Part shown: positions 18,399 through 28,215 of the stretch, in pieces
Position numbering within the stretch: the stretch's first letter is position 1
Layout of the letters: each line of letters starts with the position of its first letter
Source: Planktosalinus sp963977065
GTDB taxonomy: Bacteria; Bacteroidota; Bacteroidia; Flavobacteriales; Flavobacteriaceae
DNA: 64,000 nucleotides
Direction of reading: 5' to 3'
Assembly (NCBI GenBank): GCA_963977065.1
Contig: CAXBNF010000010.1
Span: 28,371-92,370, forward strand
Made by a program: the position numbers and the translations under genes
The notes under the pieces: generated by a model
What the model saw: only the letters and a program-made list of their open reading frames with translations
The model's database searches: none
Told to the model about the DNA's origin: nothing

Positions 18399-19460
18399 TT
18401 AGGGATTTAGTGTTTCTCCAAAAGTTGTTTGTTCTGCCATCCAGGCATCAAAATCCTCTTGTGTTTCAACAATAATTTTCATCTGCATATTGTAATGAGA
18501 AGCACCACAAATTTTGTTACATAACAATAGGTAATCAAATTCATAGGGCTCTAGTGTTTCTTCACCTTTTGCGGTTAGTTCCACATTTTTATCATTTCTC
18601 AGTTGGTTGATATTTTCTACTTTAGAAATAATCTCAGGATTTTGACGCATTTCAGCTGTGGTAATTGTGGGCGTAAAAGCAAACTGAGTAATCATACCGG
18701 GCACCGTGTTCATTTGCGCTCTGAAATGAGGCATATAGGCTGAGTGCAACACGTCCTGAGAACGCATCTTGAAAAGCACCTTTCTACCCACGGGGAGTCG
18801 CAATTCTCTTGTTACTATATCATCCATACTGTTTGGATCTGATGCATCTATACCTACAGTATTGATCCCCTCAATGAATCTAACATTAGCTTCTCCAAGT
18901 GTATTATCCTCACCTGAATAGCGTGCTTCCCACGTAAATTGTTTTGCGTAGAGTTCAACAACTAGTGTATCTTCATCCTCTGTGACATTCATAATGTCTG
19001 TCCAAGTAAAAAGTCCATAGATTATTAGTGCTGCAAGTACAATTACAGGAATAATCGTCCAGATAAATTCCAATTTGTCATTATCTGCAAAAAAGACGGC
19101 TTTTTGACCTTTTTTACCGTGGTACTTAAATGCAAAATAGTGGAGTAAAAATTGTGTGATAACCAAAACAAACATGATGATTGCCATTGAGATAAGCATC
19201 AATAAGTCAATGTCCTTTCCATGCTCAGAAGCGGCTTCGGGTAAAAGAACACTAGTCCACTCCCAAAATCCATAAATTAAAAACACATAGAAAAAAACTA
19301 AAAACCAAAGCATCAACTTGCCGTTGAAATGATTGTCTTTGTCATTAGCTACTTGTGAATCATCACCTTTTTTGATTTGAGACAATTGAAAAATACCTTT
19401 CATCTGCCAAACTGCTACAGCAAAAAGTACTAAAACGGCTATTATTAAAAATCCTGTCAT
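18399..19460 (-). CDS. coxB: cytochrome c oxidase subunit II
   Basis: Carries the binuclear CuA centre that receives electrons from cytochrome c and passes them to subunit I. Hydrophobic segments are at about residues 1-20, 50-70, 88-110 and 133-152. The C-terminal cupredoxin domain has the CuA ligands HSAYMPHFRAQ, then CNKICGASHYNMQMKI near residue 315. There is no fused cytochrome c domain, so this is not a caa3-type subunit; electrons probably come from the haem domains of ActE or ActA. At 353 residues it is longer than the minimal form because of an extra N-terminal membrane part. It lies 28 bp after actF. Confidence 0.95.
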   Translation of the reverse strand: MTGFLIIAVLVLFAVAVWQMKGIFQLSQIKKGDDSQVANDKDNHFNGKLMLWFLVFFYVFLIYGFWEWTSVLLPEAASEHGKDIDLLMLISMAIIMFVLVITQFLLHYFAFKYHGKKGQKAVFFADNDKLEFIWTIIPVIVLAALIIYGLFTWTDIMNVTEDEDTLVVELYAKQFTWEARYSGEDNTLGEANVRFIEGINTVGIDASDPNSMDDIVTRELRLPVGRKVLFKMRSQDVLHSAYMPHFRAQMNTVPGMITQFAFTPTITTAEMRQNPEIISKVENINQLRNDKNVELTAKGEETLEPYEFDYLLLCNKICGASHYNMQMKIIVETQEDFDAWMAEQTTFGETLNP

Positions 19461-19488
19461 TTTTATTCGGGTTCTTTACAGTTCTAAA

Positions 19489-20793
19489 TTAATAATGAAA
19501 ATGTTTGCTTTCTTCCAAAAATGGGCTTCCTTTAGCAAGCAATGGTGCTTTAGTAAGGCTACTGAAAACGATATAAGTAAACAAGCCAAAAAAGAATAAC
19601 ATCGCTCCAATTTCAGGAATCCCAATATACCAGGAGGCTCCAACGGTTCCGGGCATTACCATTACATATACATCAATGTAGTGCCCCACAAGGATAATAA
19701 TTCCTGTGCCGATTACTAACCAGTTTACGCGTTTAAAGTCGCTATTCATTAAGAGTAATAATGGAAAAACAAAATTCAAAGCTACCATTCCGAAGAAAAG
19801 CAGGTTGTAATCTTCTATTCGCGATACAAAATAAGTGACCTCTTCGGGGATATTTGCATACCAAATCAACATAAACTGTGAAAACCACAAGTAAGTCCAG
19901 AAGATACTAAATCCAAACATAAACTTTGCTAAATCATGTATATGACTGTTGTTTACATATTCTAAATATCCCTGTGATTTTAAAAATACGGTAACCATTG
20001 CAATCACGGTAATTGCAGAAACAAGCATACCTGCTAAAACATACCATCCAAATAGTGTACTGAACCAGTGTGGGTCAAAGCCCATTATCCAGTCCCATGA
20101 CATCATTGATTCTGTTACGATAAAGAACACTAAGAAAGCCGCTGAAATTTTAACATTCTTTTTAAACCAGTGGGTTCCGCCAACTTCATCTTGTTTTAAA
20201 GTATATTTTCTTGAGAAATACCTGTAAAGATTCCATCCGGCTAAATAGATGGCGGCTCTTATTAAAAATCCCGGGGTATTTAACCAGGCTGCTTTTCCGG
20301 CTACCAGATAGTCATACTTTTCACTTTCGGGATTAAAAAGCTCCGGGTCCATCCAGTGAAAGATATGGTTTATGCCAAATACAGACAAAGCTAGCAATAA
20401 AAACATAATGATTGAACCGGGTAATAAATAACCCGTTATTCCTTCCATGACTCGAAACAACACTGGAGACCAACCGGCTTGTGAAACATGTTGAATTGCA
20501 TAAAAGGCAAGTGCTCCCAAAGCGATCATAAAAAAGAAAAATGCAGCAACATAAATTGCAGACCAAGGTCTGTTCTGCAATTGGTGATAAAGGTGGTACA
20601 CATGCTCTTCATCATGGTGAACATCCTCTGCGTGAGCTGAAGAATCCCCATGGTGTGCTTCTTGATTTGCCAGCATTTCTTTCACCTCTTCTTTTGAACC
20701 GGGTGCATTCATTAAACCAACAACCATTCCAAGGGCACCAACGACCATAAAGATGATTGCAAAAAGTTTTAATTTGTTAGGTAGCGTGTACAT
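19489..20793 (-). CDS. actF: ActF, alternative complex III membrane subunit
   Basis: An integral membrane subunit of alternative complex III, the quinol:electron-acceptor oxidoreductase that replaces cytochrome bc1 in many Bacteroidota. The 434 residues contain about ten hydrophobic segments, an early His-rich loop (HHGDSSAHAEDVHHDEEHVYH) and the conserved helix phrase ESMMSWDWIMGFDPHWFSTL. ActF is related to ActC/NrfD but does not bind quinol in the characterised complexes. The gene follows actE by 28 bp and precedes coxB, the usual order where the complex forms a supercomplex with the oxidase. Confidence 0.92.
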   Translation of the reverse strand: MYTLPNKLKLFAIIFMVVGALGMVVGLMNAPGSKEEVKEMLANQEAHHGDSSAHAEDVHHDEEHVYHLYHQLQNRPWSAIYVAAFFFFMIALGALAFYAIQHVSQAGWSPVLFRVMEGITGYLLPGSIIMFLLLALSVFGINHIFHWMDPELFNPESEKYDYLVAGKAAWLNTPGFLIRAAIYLAGWNLYRYFSRKYTLKQDEVGGTHWFKKNVKISAAFLVFFIVTESMMSWDWIMGFDPHWFSTLFGWYVLAGMLVSAITVIAMVTVFLKSQGYLEYVNNSHIHDLAKFMFGFSIFWTYLWFSQFMLIWYANIPEEVTYFVSRIEDYNLLFFGMVALNFVFPLLLLMNSDFKRVNWLVIGTGIIILVGHYIDVYVMVMPGTVGASWYIGIPEIGAMLFFFGLFTYIVFSSLTKAPLLAKGSPFLEESKHFHY

Positions 20794-20821
20794 ATCTTTA
20801 ACTATGTCTTTAATTGTACTG

Positions 20822-21463
20822 TTATTCTTCTATTTGTTCATTTTCTGAAGCGGTAACCTCTTCTTGCGCAGTAGCTGCTTCGGCTTCAGAAACTGGAACC
20901 AGCTTTGGTGTTCCTTCAAGTTCAGCCTTGAGGTTTAGAACGTGCATGGTTATTTGCCAGCGCTCTTCAGGAGTTGTTTGAGGAGTAAATGCGCCCATTG
21001 CATTGAGTCCATACATTTGAACATGATAAATTCCTCCTTCATTGATAACTCTTCCCGGGTCTGCATAACTTGGAATTCCCAAAAACTTTTCTCTTTGTGC
21101 TAATATACCCTTGCCATCTCCTTTATCTCCGTGACATACGGCACAAAAATATGCATAAAGCTCTTTGCCGGCTGCCAAATTTTCTTCAGTTACAGGAAGT
21201 GGATTCTTTAATTCGGCTTTGGCCCGATCCCTATCTTCATTTGTATCCTCATAATCATAGGGTGAATGACCTCTTGGCACAGAACCTTGTGCAGGTAATC
21301 TGGAGGACTGTCCATTCAAAAACAGTTCTCCTTCACTGTAAGCCTCATAGCCCACAGATTCATACATATTTGGCATGAACTGGTAGTTTGGACTCTTGTT
21401 ATCTGAACAGGATGTCAAACTCAAAAAAATTGAAAAAACGAATATATAAACTATGTTTTTCAT
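20822..21463 (-). CDS. actE: ActE, monohaem cytochrome c lipoprotein of alternative complex III
   Basis: The lipoprotein signal ends FSIFLSLTSC, so it is anchored to the outer face of the inner membrane. One haem c site, CAVCHGDKGDGKG, is near residue 111, with a distal Met probably in the GLNAMGAF region. This subunit is thought to be an electron exit point towards the oxidase. Length is 213 residues. The acidic C-terminal tail (EAEAATAQEEVTASENEQ) is low complexity. It lies between actD (5 bp upstream) and actF. Confidence 0.92.
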   Translation of the reverse strand: MKNIVYIFVFSIFLSLTSCSDNKSPNYQFMPNMYESVGYEAYSEGELFLNGQSSRLPAQGSVPRGHSPYDYEDTNEDRDRAKAELKNPLPVTEENLAAGKELYAYFCAVCHGDKGDGKGILAQREKFLGIPSYADPGRVINEGGIYHVQMYGLNAMGAFTPQTTPEERWQITMHVLNLKAELEGTPKLVPVSEAEAATAQEEVTASENEQIEE

Positions 21464-21468
21464 AGGAA

Positions 21469-21999
21469 TTATTCTTGCTTATCTACTAAATTAACTTCTA
21501 CGGCTCCAGTGTCTTGAAGAAACTTTGAAAGTTCTTCAACAGAGTGATTTTCTACATCGATTTCCATTAAAAAGTGGTCATCTGTGGTTCTTACATCGGG
21601 GTTTTCTGCTTGTTTGAATGGCCAAAGTTTACTTCTTAAATAGAAGGTAATCACCATTAAGTGAGCCGCAAAAAACACGGTTAATTCAAACATTACAGGT
21701 ACAAAAGCCGGCATATTTTGAATATAACTAAAACTGGGTTTTCCTCCAATGTCCTGAGGCCAATCTTCAATCATAATATAATTCATCATCACGATTGAAA
21801 CAGCAAGTCCCACAACACCATACATAAAAGAGGTAATTGCAAGACGTGTGGGCGCAAGTCCCATGGCCTTATCAAGCCCGTGAACGGGAAACGGGGTGTA
21901 TATTTCACCGATGTGGTAGTGTGCCTTTCGGGTATCCTTTACCGCTTGCATAAGCACATCATCGTCTGTATATAGTGCGTGAATAACTTTTGATGCCAT
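21469..21999 (-). CDS. actD: ActD (DUF3341), alternative complex III membrane subunit
   Basis: The 176-residue protein has two membrane helices (about residues 55-78 and 100-122) and the family start phrase ALYTDDDVLMQAVKDTR, then HYHIGEIYTPFPVHGLDKAM. ActD packs against ActC in known structures and has no cofactor. The stop of actC and this start are only 2 bp apart, and actE follows 5 bp later, so the three are translated as a block. Confidence 0.92.
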   Translation of the reverse strand: MASKVIHALYTDDDVLMQAVKDTRKAHYHIGEIYTPFPVHGLDKAMGLAPTRLAITSFMYGVVGLAVSIVMMNYIMIEDWPQDIGGKPSFSYIQNMPAFVPVMFELTVFFAAHLMVITFYLRSKLWPFKQAENPDVRTTDDHFLMEIDVENHSVEELSKFLQDTGAVEVNLVDKQE

Positions 22000-22001
22000 G
22001 G

Positions 22002-23441
22002 CTATTCTTTGTTTTTAGTGTTGTCTTTAACAATTACAGAAGAATGATCAACATCATCCCCATGTTTTGCTCTCAAATTTTTATACGTTGCCCCGGAAGA
22101 TTTCAAAATTGATTTAACTTCCGCCTGAGCGATTACAGGGAAACTTCTTGAATACAATAAAAAGAGTACAAAGAAGAAACCTATTGTGCCAATAAATATT
22201 CCTATATCAACAAATGTGGGCGAGAACATCGTCCATGAAGAAGGCAAGTAATCTCTGTGAAGTGATGTTACAATAATAACAAAACGTTCAAACCACATTC
22301 CAATGTTTACAACAATAGAGATGATAAACGAGAACATAATACTGGTGCGCAGTTTTTTAAACCACATAAACTGTGGTGAAAACACATTACATGTCATCAT
22401 TGCCCAGTAGGCCCACCAATAAGGTCCTGTTGCTCTATTTAAAAATGCATATTGTTCATATTCCACACCTGAATACCAAGCGATGAATAATTCCGTAATA
22501 TAAGCGACCCCCACAATGGAACCCGTAATCATAATAACGATGTTCATCAATTCAATATGCTGAATGGTGATATAATCTTCCAGATTTGAAACTTTTCTCA
22601 TGATGATGAGAAGGGTGTTTACCATCGCAAAACCGGAAAATACCGCTCCGGCAACAAAATATGGAGGGAAAATCGTGGTGTGCCATCCCGGAATGACCGA
22701 AGTAGCAAAGTCAAAAGATACTATGGTGTGTACTGAAAGTACAAGTGGTGTTGCTAAACCGGCCAATACCAATGAAACCTCTTCAAAGCGTTGCCAGTCT
22801 TTGGCTCTTCCACTCCATCCAAACGAAATAATACTGTAAATTCTTTTTGTAAAGGGTGTAATAGCTCTGTCTCTTATCATTGCAAAATCGGGCAATAATC
22901 CTGTCCACCAGAAAACGAGTGATACAGATAAATAGGTAGAAATTGCAAACACGTCCCAAAGTAGCGGTGAGTTAAAGTTTACCCATAAAGAACCAAACTG
23001 GTTTGGAATGGGTACCACCCAATAAGCCAACCAGGGGCGACCCATGTGGATTAGCGGGAACAAACCGGCCTGCATTACAGAGAAAATCGTCATTGCTTCT
23101 GCTGAGCGGTTAATAGCCATCCTCCATTTTTGACGGAATAGTAAAAGCACCGCAGAAATTAATGTTCCGGCGTGACCGATACCTACCCACCATACAAAGT
23201 TTGTAATATCCCACGCCCAGCCCACGGTTTTATTTAAACCCCAAACACCAATTCCTGTTGAAATGGTATAGACGATACAGCCCACTCCCCAAAGGAATGC
23301 GACTAAGGCGATAGAAAAAACTATCCACCAAGATTTATTAGCTCTACCTTCAACGGGTCTTGCTACATCAACAGTAACATCGTGATAGGTTTTTTCTCCT
23401 AAAACTAATGGCCTTCTTATAGGTGCTTCGTAATGAGACAT
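22002..23441 (-). CDS. actC: ActC (NrfD-like), quinol-binding membrane subunit of alternative complex III
   Basis: A polytopic NrfD/PsrC-family protein of 479 residues with about ten hydrophobic helices. In characterised complexes this is the quinol oxidation subunit and hands electrons to the iron-sulfur clusters of ActB. Conserved phrases include VGIGHAGTLISAVLLLFRQ and MGRPWLAYWVVP. The N-terminal cytoplasmic stretch reads RRPLVLGEKTYHDVTVD. It follows actB by 23 bp and is followed by actD after 2 bp. Confidence 0.95.
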   Translation of the reverse strand: MSHYEAPIRRPLVLGEKTYHDVTVDVARPVEGRANKSWWIVFSIALVAFLWGVGCIVYTISTGIGVWGLNKTVGWAWDITNFVWWVGIGHAGTLISAVLLLFRQKWRMAINRSAEAMTIFSVMQAGLFPLIHMGRPWLAYWVVPIPNQFGSLWVNFNSPLLWDVFAISTYLSVSLVFWWTGLLPDFAMIRDRAITPFTKRIYSIISFGWSGRAKDWQRFEEVSLVLAGLATPLVLSVHTIVSFDFATSVIPGWHTTIFPPYFVAGAVFSGFAMVNTLLIIMRKVSNLEDYITIQHIELMNIVIMITGSIVGVAYITELFIAWYSGVEYEQYAFLNRATGPYWWAYWAMMTCNVFSPQFMWFKKLRTSIMFSFIISIVVNIGMWFERFVIIVTSLHRDYLPSSWTMFSPTFVDIGIFIGTIGFFFVLFLLYSRSFPVIAQAEVKSILKSSGATYKNLRAKHGDDVDHSSVIVKDNTKNKE

Positions 23442-23464
23442 ATCCTTTATTAAATGTTTCTAAA

Positions 23465-26400
23465 TTATACTTCTTCTGTATTTCTTACTTTCACTTGATA
23501 CATTACATTGGGTTTTGTACCTAAATATTCAATCAAGTGGTATCTCCTTTTATCATTATATTTTTCAGCAATGAGTGATTCTTCATCATTCACATCACCG
23601 AATATCATTGCTCCACTATCACAAGCTGCCGAACAGGCGGTTTGGAATTCTCCATCCTTAATTTGTCTTCCGTCTTTCTTGGCTTCCAGTATGGTTAATT
23701 GTGTTTTTTGGATGCAGAATGAACATTTTTCCATCACCCCTCTGGAGCGCACAGTTACATCAGGATTGACAACCATTCTTCCTAAATCGTTGTTCATATG
23801 GTAGTCAAACTCGTCATTTTGGCTGTATAAGAACCAGTTGAAACGACGCACTTTGTATGGACAGTTGTTTGCACAATATCGGGTACCCACACAACGGTTG
23901 TAAGCCATTTGATTTTGACCCTGACGACCGTGTGATGTTGCTGCTACCGGACAAACCGTCTCACAAGGAGCGTGGTTACAGTGTTGACACATCACCGGTT
24001 GAAAAGCAACCTGTGGATTCTCAGAAGGATTTTCAAGTTCGCCAAACTGACTTAGGGATTCACCCAAGCCTGAAATCGCATTTTTCTTATCAGCATCATC
24101 AAGAATTGTTTCTTCTGATGAATAATATCTATCAATACGTAACCAGTGCATATCCCTGCTGCGTCTCACTTCGGTTTTTCCAACTACCGGCACATTGTTT
24201 TCTGCATGACAAGCGATTACGCAAGCACCACATCCTGTACAGGCGTTTAAATCGATAGAGAGCTTAAAGTGATGACCAATAGAACGATCAAATGCTTCCC
24301 ATAAATCAACTTCCGGTGAATCTACCGGCGTATTAATATGATTCAATGCCACCTTTGGCATCGGATTCCATTCTTTATAATCTACTGTATTGAACACCTC
24401 AAGAGTAGTTTCTCTAATGATGTCTCTACCCATCATGGTGTTGTGCAACTGAACACAAGCAAACTCGTGTTCGCCACTTGCTTTTTCAAGTGACACACGT
24501 TGTACACCATTAAAGTTAGTATATAATGAGTAGGCATTCACTCCCACTTGCATTTCCTTTTGAATGTTATGTGTTTTTCCAAAACCAAACGAAAGTCCCA
24601 CGGTTCCTCTAGCTTGTCCCGGCTGAATAATCACAGGAACATTTTCCAATGTTTGCCCATTGGCAGTAATGTTAACATAGCTCCCGTTGAGAGCTCCTGT
24701 TGCGACATGCCAGTTTTTTAAACCAATTGCTTCTGCATCTGCAGCAGATATCGTCATATAGTTATCCCAGGAAACTCTTGAAATAGGATCGGGGAATTCT
24801 TGCAACCACGGGTTGTTGGCATTTTGACCATCACCCATATTTGTTTTGGTATAGAAAATCAAGTCAAAATCACCTTCAGATAAGGAAGAATTTGATAAGG
24901 CACCATCAGAGGAAGCACTTACCATAGTTCCTGAAACTGATGTGTTTTCAACTGCTATTTCTGTGTTGCTTTCAAAAACACCATCGTGTAAAGCCTGATT
25001 CCAGGATTTAGATCCCAGTAAAGGTTCTGTTGTTTCCTTTATATAATCAAAATAAGATTTCTCTTCTCCTACCCAAGACAGCAAACAATCTTGAAATTGC
25101 TTTGTGTTGAATAAAGGTCTAATAGTGGGTTGCGACAGTGCAAAGTGTCCTTTTTTGATTTGAACATCTCCCCAGGATTCTAGATAGTGAGGAGTTGCTG
25201 CTACAAATTGTGCCTGAGATGCTGTAGCATCTTCACGCATTGCAAAGGCTAACGTAAAATCGAGATTTTTATAGGCTTCAGCAAATTCAGTTGCATTTGG
25301 GAAAGAGTACAAGGGATCAACGCCCACTGTAATTAAACCTTTTACTGCTCCTGATTTTATACCTTGAATGACATTGAGCACCTCTTGCGACTTGCCTTGT
25401 CTGTTCATTCTTGGCTTAGTGGTATCCATTACCTGACTTCCAAGCGATTCATTTAGTTCCAAAGCCATTGTTTGTGCTTCCACATCCATGAGTCCACAAA
25501 CAACCACTGCTTTTGAACCGTCTTTTTGCAATTGTCTTTTTGCATTTGCAACAGCTTCCTGAACACCTTCAGGCAGATTGGCACTTTTTCCGGCGAGTGC
25601 TTTAAGAACCTCCTTTTGTTGAGCAGGAGTAACCGCAACACGCTTATCTGCATTTGCACCACTGCGTGTCATTAATGATTCAAACTGAATGTGGCGTGAC
25701 ATTTTTCCGTTTTTGGGAATGCGTCCCTTTGCATAGCCTGCAGTATAACCGCCACCTTGCCAGTCACCAAGAAAATCTGCGCCTACAGATACGATGACTT
25801 CCGCTTTAGCGAAATCATAATCTGCCAGTCCTCTGGTTCCATATTTCATTTGAAAAGCATCAAGTGCTTCAGAGCTGGAAACAGTGTCATATATTACATG
25901 ACGAATGTTTGAATATTTTGAGGTAAATTCCTTAATCAATTTTGTAGTAGAAGGACTGGCAAAGGTTTGTGTTAACAAAACTACTTCGTTGCCATTGGCT
26001 GCTAATGTATCCAACCTTGATGCTACTAGAGGATTGAAATAATCCCAATCAACAGATTCTCCATCTACCAAAGGCCCTTGCAATCTATTTTTATCATAGA
26101 GTGACAATACAGATGCCTGAACTCTGGCATTTGCACTTCCATTGGTACTTGCCAATGTGTTGTTTTCAATTTTGATGGGTCTTCCTTCTCGTGTTTTTAC
26201 CAAAATGGAAGCAAAATCAAATCCATCTGCAATAGTGGTTGCATAGAAGTTTGCCAGACCCGGAACGATTTCGTCCGGGTGAATCACATAAGGGATTGAT
26301 TTTATCACCGGTCCTTCACAGGCAGCTAGAGATGCTGCTGCTGTTGTAAAACCAACATATTTTAAAAAGTCGCGACGTGTTGTTGAAGAAGTTTCAAGCG

Positions 26401-26530
26401 TTTCTTTGTCGCCTAAAAATTCATCTGTTGGTATTTGTTCAACAAACTCGTTTTGTTTTAGCGTCTCAACAATGGAACTGTTTTCGTTCAGTTCTTCAAC
26501 ACTTTTCCAGTATTTCTTGCTTGATGCCAT
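23465..26530 (-). CDS. actB: ActB, iron-sulfur / molybdopterin-oxidoreductase-like subunit of alternative complex III
   Basis: A 1,021-residue periplasmic subunit fused from two parts. The N-terminal about 700 residues resemble a molybdopterin oxidoreductase; in known complexes this part has lost its cofactor. The C-terminal part is a ferredoxin-like domain with four cysteine groups: CTGCGACVIACHAEN, CQHCNHAPCETVCPV, CANNCPYKVRRFNWF and CSFCIQKTQ. A Tat-like signal sits unusually far in, at about residues 51-73 (TTRRDFLKYVGFTTAAASL), ending with a possible lipobox cysteine, as in other ActB proteins. It passes electrons from ActC to the haems of ActA and ActE. Confidence 0.95.
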   Translation of the reverse strand: MASSKKYWKSVEELNENSSIVETLKQNEFVEQIPTDEFLGDKETLETSSTTRRDFLKYVGFTTAAASLAACEGPVIKSIPYVIHPDEIVPGLANFYATTIADGFDFASILVKTREGRPIKIENNTLASTNGSANARVQASVLSLYDKNRLQGPLVDGESVDWDYFNPLVASRLDTLAANGNEVVLLTQTFASPSTTKLIKEFTSKYSNIRHVIYDTVSSSEALDAFQMKYGTRGLADYDFAKAEVIVSVGADFLGDWQGGGYTAGYAKGRIPKNGKMSRHIQFESLMTRSGANADKRVAVTPAQQKEVLKALAGKSANLPEGVQEAVANAKRQLQKDGSKAVVVCGLMDVEAQTMALELNESLGSQVMDTTKPRMNRQGKSQEVLNVIQGIKSGAVKGLITVGVDPLYSFPNATEFAEAYKNLDFTLAFAMREDATASQAQFVAATPHYLESWGDVQIKKGHFALSQPTIRPLFNTKQFQDCLLSWVGEEKSYFDYIKETTEPLLGSKSWNQALHDGVFESNTEIAVENTSVSGTMVSASSDGALSNSSLSEGDFDLIFYTKTNMGDGQNANNPWLQEFPDPISRVSWDNYMTISAADAEAIGLKNWHVATGALNGSYVNITANGQTLENVPVIIQPGQARGTVGLSFGFGKTHNIQKEMQVGVNAYSLYTNFNGVQRVSLEKASGEHEFACVQLHNTMMGRDIIRETTLEVFNTVDYKEWNPMPKVALNHINTPVDSPEVDLWEAFDRSIGHHFKLSIDLNACTGCGACVIACHAENNVPVVGKTEVRRSRDMHWLRIDRYYSSEETILDDADKKNAISGLGESLSQFGELENPSENPQVAFQPVMCQHCNHAPCETVCPVAATSHGRQGQNQMAYNRCVGTRYCANNCPYKVRRFNWFLYSQNDEFDYHMNNDLGRMVVNPDVTVRSRGVMEKCSFCIQKTQLTILEAKKDGRQIKDGEFQTACSAACDSGAMIFGDVNDEESLIAEKYNDKRRYHLIEYLGTKPNVMYQVKVRNTEEV

Positions 26531-26562
26531 ATTTTGGATTGAAATTTGTCTTTAATTTAGTT

Positions 26563-27897
26563 TTAATAGTGGCATTTACCACATTCAAGGGCTCCCATTT
26601 GGGCAGCTGTTAATTTTTCTACACCATACTTTTTGGAAAGCTCGGCGTGAATTTTTTCATAGTATTCATTTCCTTTTAGGTCAACATCTGTGGTGCGATG
26701 ACAATCGATACACCAGCCCATTGTGAGCGGCGAATATTGATATAAGATTTCCATTTCTTCTACCGGACCGTGACAGGTTTGGCAATCAATGCCGGCTACT
26801 GTAACGTGTTGAGCGTGGTTGAAATAAGCCAAATCAGGAAGGTTGTGAATACGCACCCATTTTACAGGTTGTTCTTCACCGGTATAAACACGCTCTTCTG
26901 CATCCCACCCCACTGCGGCATAAAGCTTTTGAATCTCAGCGTCATAAAACTCCTTAGTATATCCTTCAGCTAAATCAACTTCTCCATTGTATTCATAGAT
27001 ATTTTCGTGACAACTCATACACACATTCAAAGAAGGAATTCCTGAATGTTTGCTTTTTCTGGCAGAGGAGTGACAGTAGTTACAATCTATCTGGTTATCA
27101 CCGGCGTGTATTTTGTGTGAAAAGTGAATAGGTTGGATGGGCGCATAGCCTTGATCAACACCCACCTGCATAAAAAAGCCATAAGCATAATAAGCACCTG
27201 CCAACATAAGGAAAACAACCGTTACTAAAACCAAAAACTGGTTTTGCACAAAGGCTTTCCAGATGGGAGTCGTTTTTTCTTTTTCCGGATACACCACATT
27301 ATTTGCCTGAGCAATTTTCTTGAGGACATTGCTCACCATAAACAGCATGATGACCAGCATGAACATCACAACAATAAGTAAACCGAGAACTAAAGTGTTT
27401 GAGATTCCACCTTCAGAACCTGATGTAGCTGTTCCTCCTTCGGTTGTAGCAACGACGGGCTCCGCTTTTGGTTGGCTGGTATATGCTACCAAATCATCAA
27501 GGTCTTTATCTGTAAGTTGAGGAAATGCCTGCATCACAGAACCGTTGTACTCGTTAAAGAGTGCTACTGCTATGGGGTCACCTGCCTGAACCAGAGCCTG
27601 ACTGTTTCTAATCCAACTGTACAACCATTCTTTCTCATAGCGTTCAGCCATTCCTCTTAATGCGGGACCAATGGCCTTTCTGTCCATTTGGTGACAGGCA
27701 GCACAATTACTGTTAAACAATTGTCTCCCTGCAGCAGGATCACCTGCAAGCTCAACGACGGCTTCAGCTGCCGGCTCTTCAGTTTCAACCGGAGCATCTT
27801 CTTGAGCGCTAAGTGTGTTTGTGAAAATTAACAGCAACGCTGTTAATGCAAGAGAAGAAAATTTAAACAATAGATTTGGGTATTTCACCTTTTTCAT
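26563..27897 (-). CDS. actA: ActA fused to an N-terminal cytochrome c domain (six haem c sites)
   Basis: First gene of the operon. After a signal peptide ending in SAQ there is a monohaem cytochrome c domain (CAACHQMDRKAIGP near residue 68), a Gly/Thr-rich linker and a membrane helix near 170-190. The pentahaem ActA part follows, with CNYCH, CMSCH, CQTCH, CIDCH and CGKCH. Plain ActA proteins have only five haems; the extra domain is common in Flavobacteriia. The haem chain probably collects electrons from ActB and delivers them to the oxidase. Total length is 444 residues. It is separated from actB by 32 bp and preceded by a 300-bp promoter region. Confidence 0.95.
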   Translation of the reverse strand: MKKVKYPNLLFKFSSLALTALLLIFTNTLSAQEDAPVETEEPAAEAVVELAGDPAAGRQLFNSNCAACHQMDRKAIGPALRGMAERYEKEWLYSWIRNSQALVQAGDPIAVALFNEYNGSVMQAFPQLTDKDLDDLVAYTSQPKAEPVVATTEGGTATSGSEGGISNTLVLGLLIVVMFMLVIMLFMVSNVLKKIAQANNVVYPEKEKTTPIWKAFVQNQFLVLVTVVFLMLAGAYYAYGFFMQVGVDQGYAPIQPIHFSHKIHAGDNQIDCNYCHSSARKSKHSGIPSLNVCMSCHENIYEYNGEVDLAEGYTKEFYDAEIQKLYAAVGWDAEERVYTGEEQPVKWVRIHNLPDLAYFNHAQHVTVAGIDCQTCHGPVEEMEILYQYSPLTMGWCIDCHRTTDVDLKGNEYYEKIHAELSKKYGVEKLTAAQMGALECGKCHY

Positions 27898-28074
27898 CTG
27901 TAACTATTTATTATTTTGCAATGAGGTAAAACACTAAAACAGGATAACCATTCTTATTGTTTTAACCGTAAGCTATTGATAATCTACAATCTGTTATTTA
28001 ATATAAAGGCGATAGATTTACTTTTTCTGACTCATAAAAAAAGAGTTACGTGATCAACCCTCAAAATAACCGTA

Positions 28075-28082
28075 CAAAAGTA
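28075..28082 (-). promoter_or_regulatory. predicted -7 box of the act-cox operon
   Basis: On the minus strand the bases read TACTTTTG, matching TAnnTTTG, which would give a leader of about 170 nt before actA. No good -33 box is visible. A weak stem (GGGTT with AACTC, including a G-T pair) followed by seven T residues lies just downstream, at about 28037-28062. The rest of 27898-28155 shows nothing I can name. Confidence 0.35.
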
Positions 28083-28157
28083 ACATTTTAAGTCCATTTT
28101 AGGAATTGAAAGTAAACCTTAACTAATAATTTATACTAATTCTAAATAATAAATTGC

Positions 28158-28188
28158 TTTTGTTTTAAGTTATAATCATTTAGATTTG
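28158..28188 (+). promoter_or_regulatory. predicted Bacteroidota promoter of the SPOR-domain gene
   Basis: TTTTG (28158-28162) and TAGATTTG (28181-28188) are spaced by 18 bp, a very good match to the -33 TTTG and -7 TAnnTTTG consensus. Transcription would start near 28195. This rules out the in-frame TTG at 28186 as a start and supports the ATG at 28216. Confidence 0.7.
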
Positions 28189-28215
28189 TATTTACTCAAA
28201 AAAAGGTATTTCAAA

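Noticed and set aside
16552..27897. Act-cox cluster as an undescribed system
   Set aside because: It is the known alternative complex III plus aa3-type oxidase arrangement of Bacteroidota.
28186..28215. TTG start for the SPOR protein
   Set aside because: It overlaps the predicted -7 box, and the ATG at 28216 starts a perfect signal peptide.
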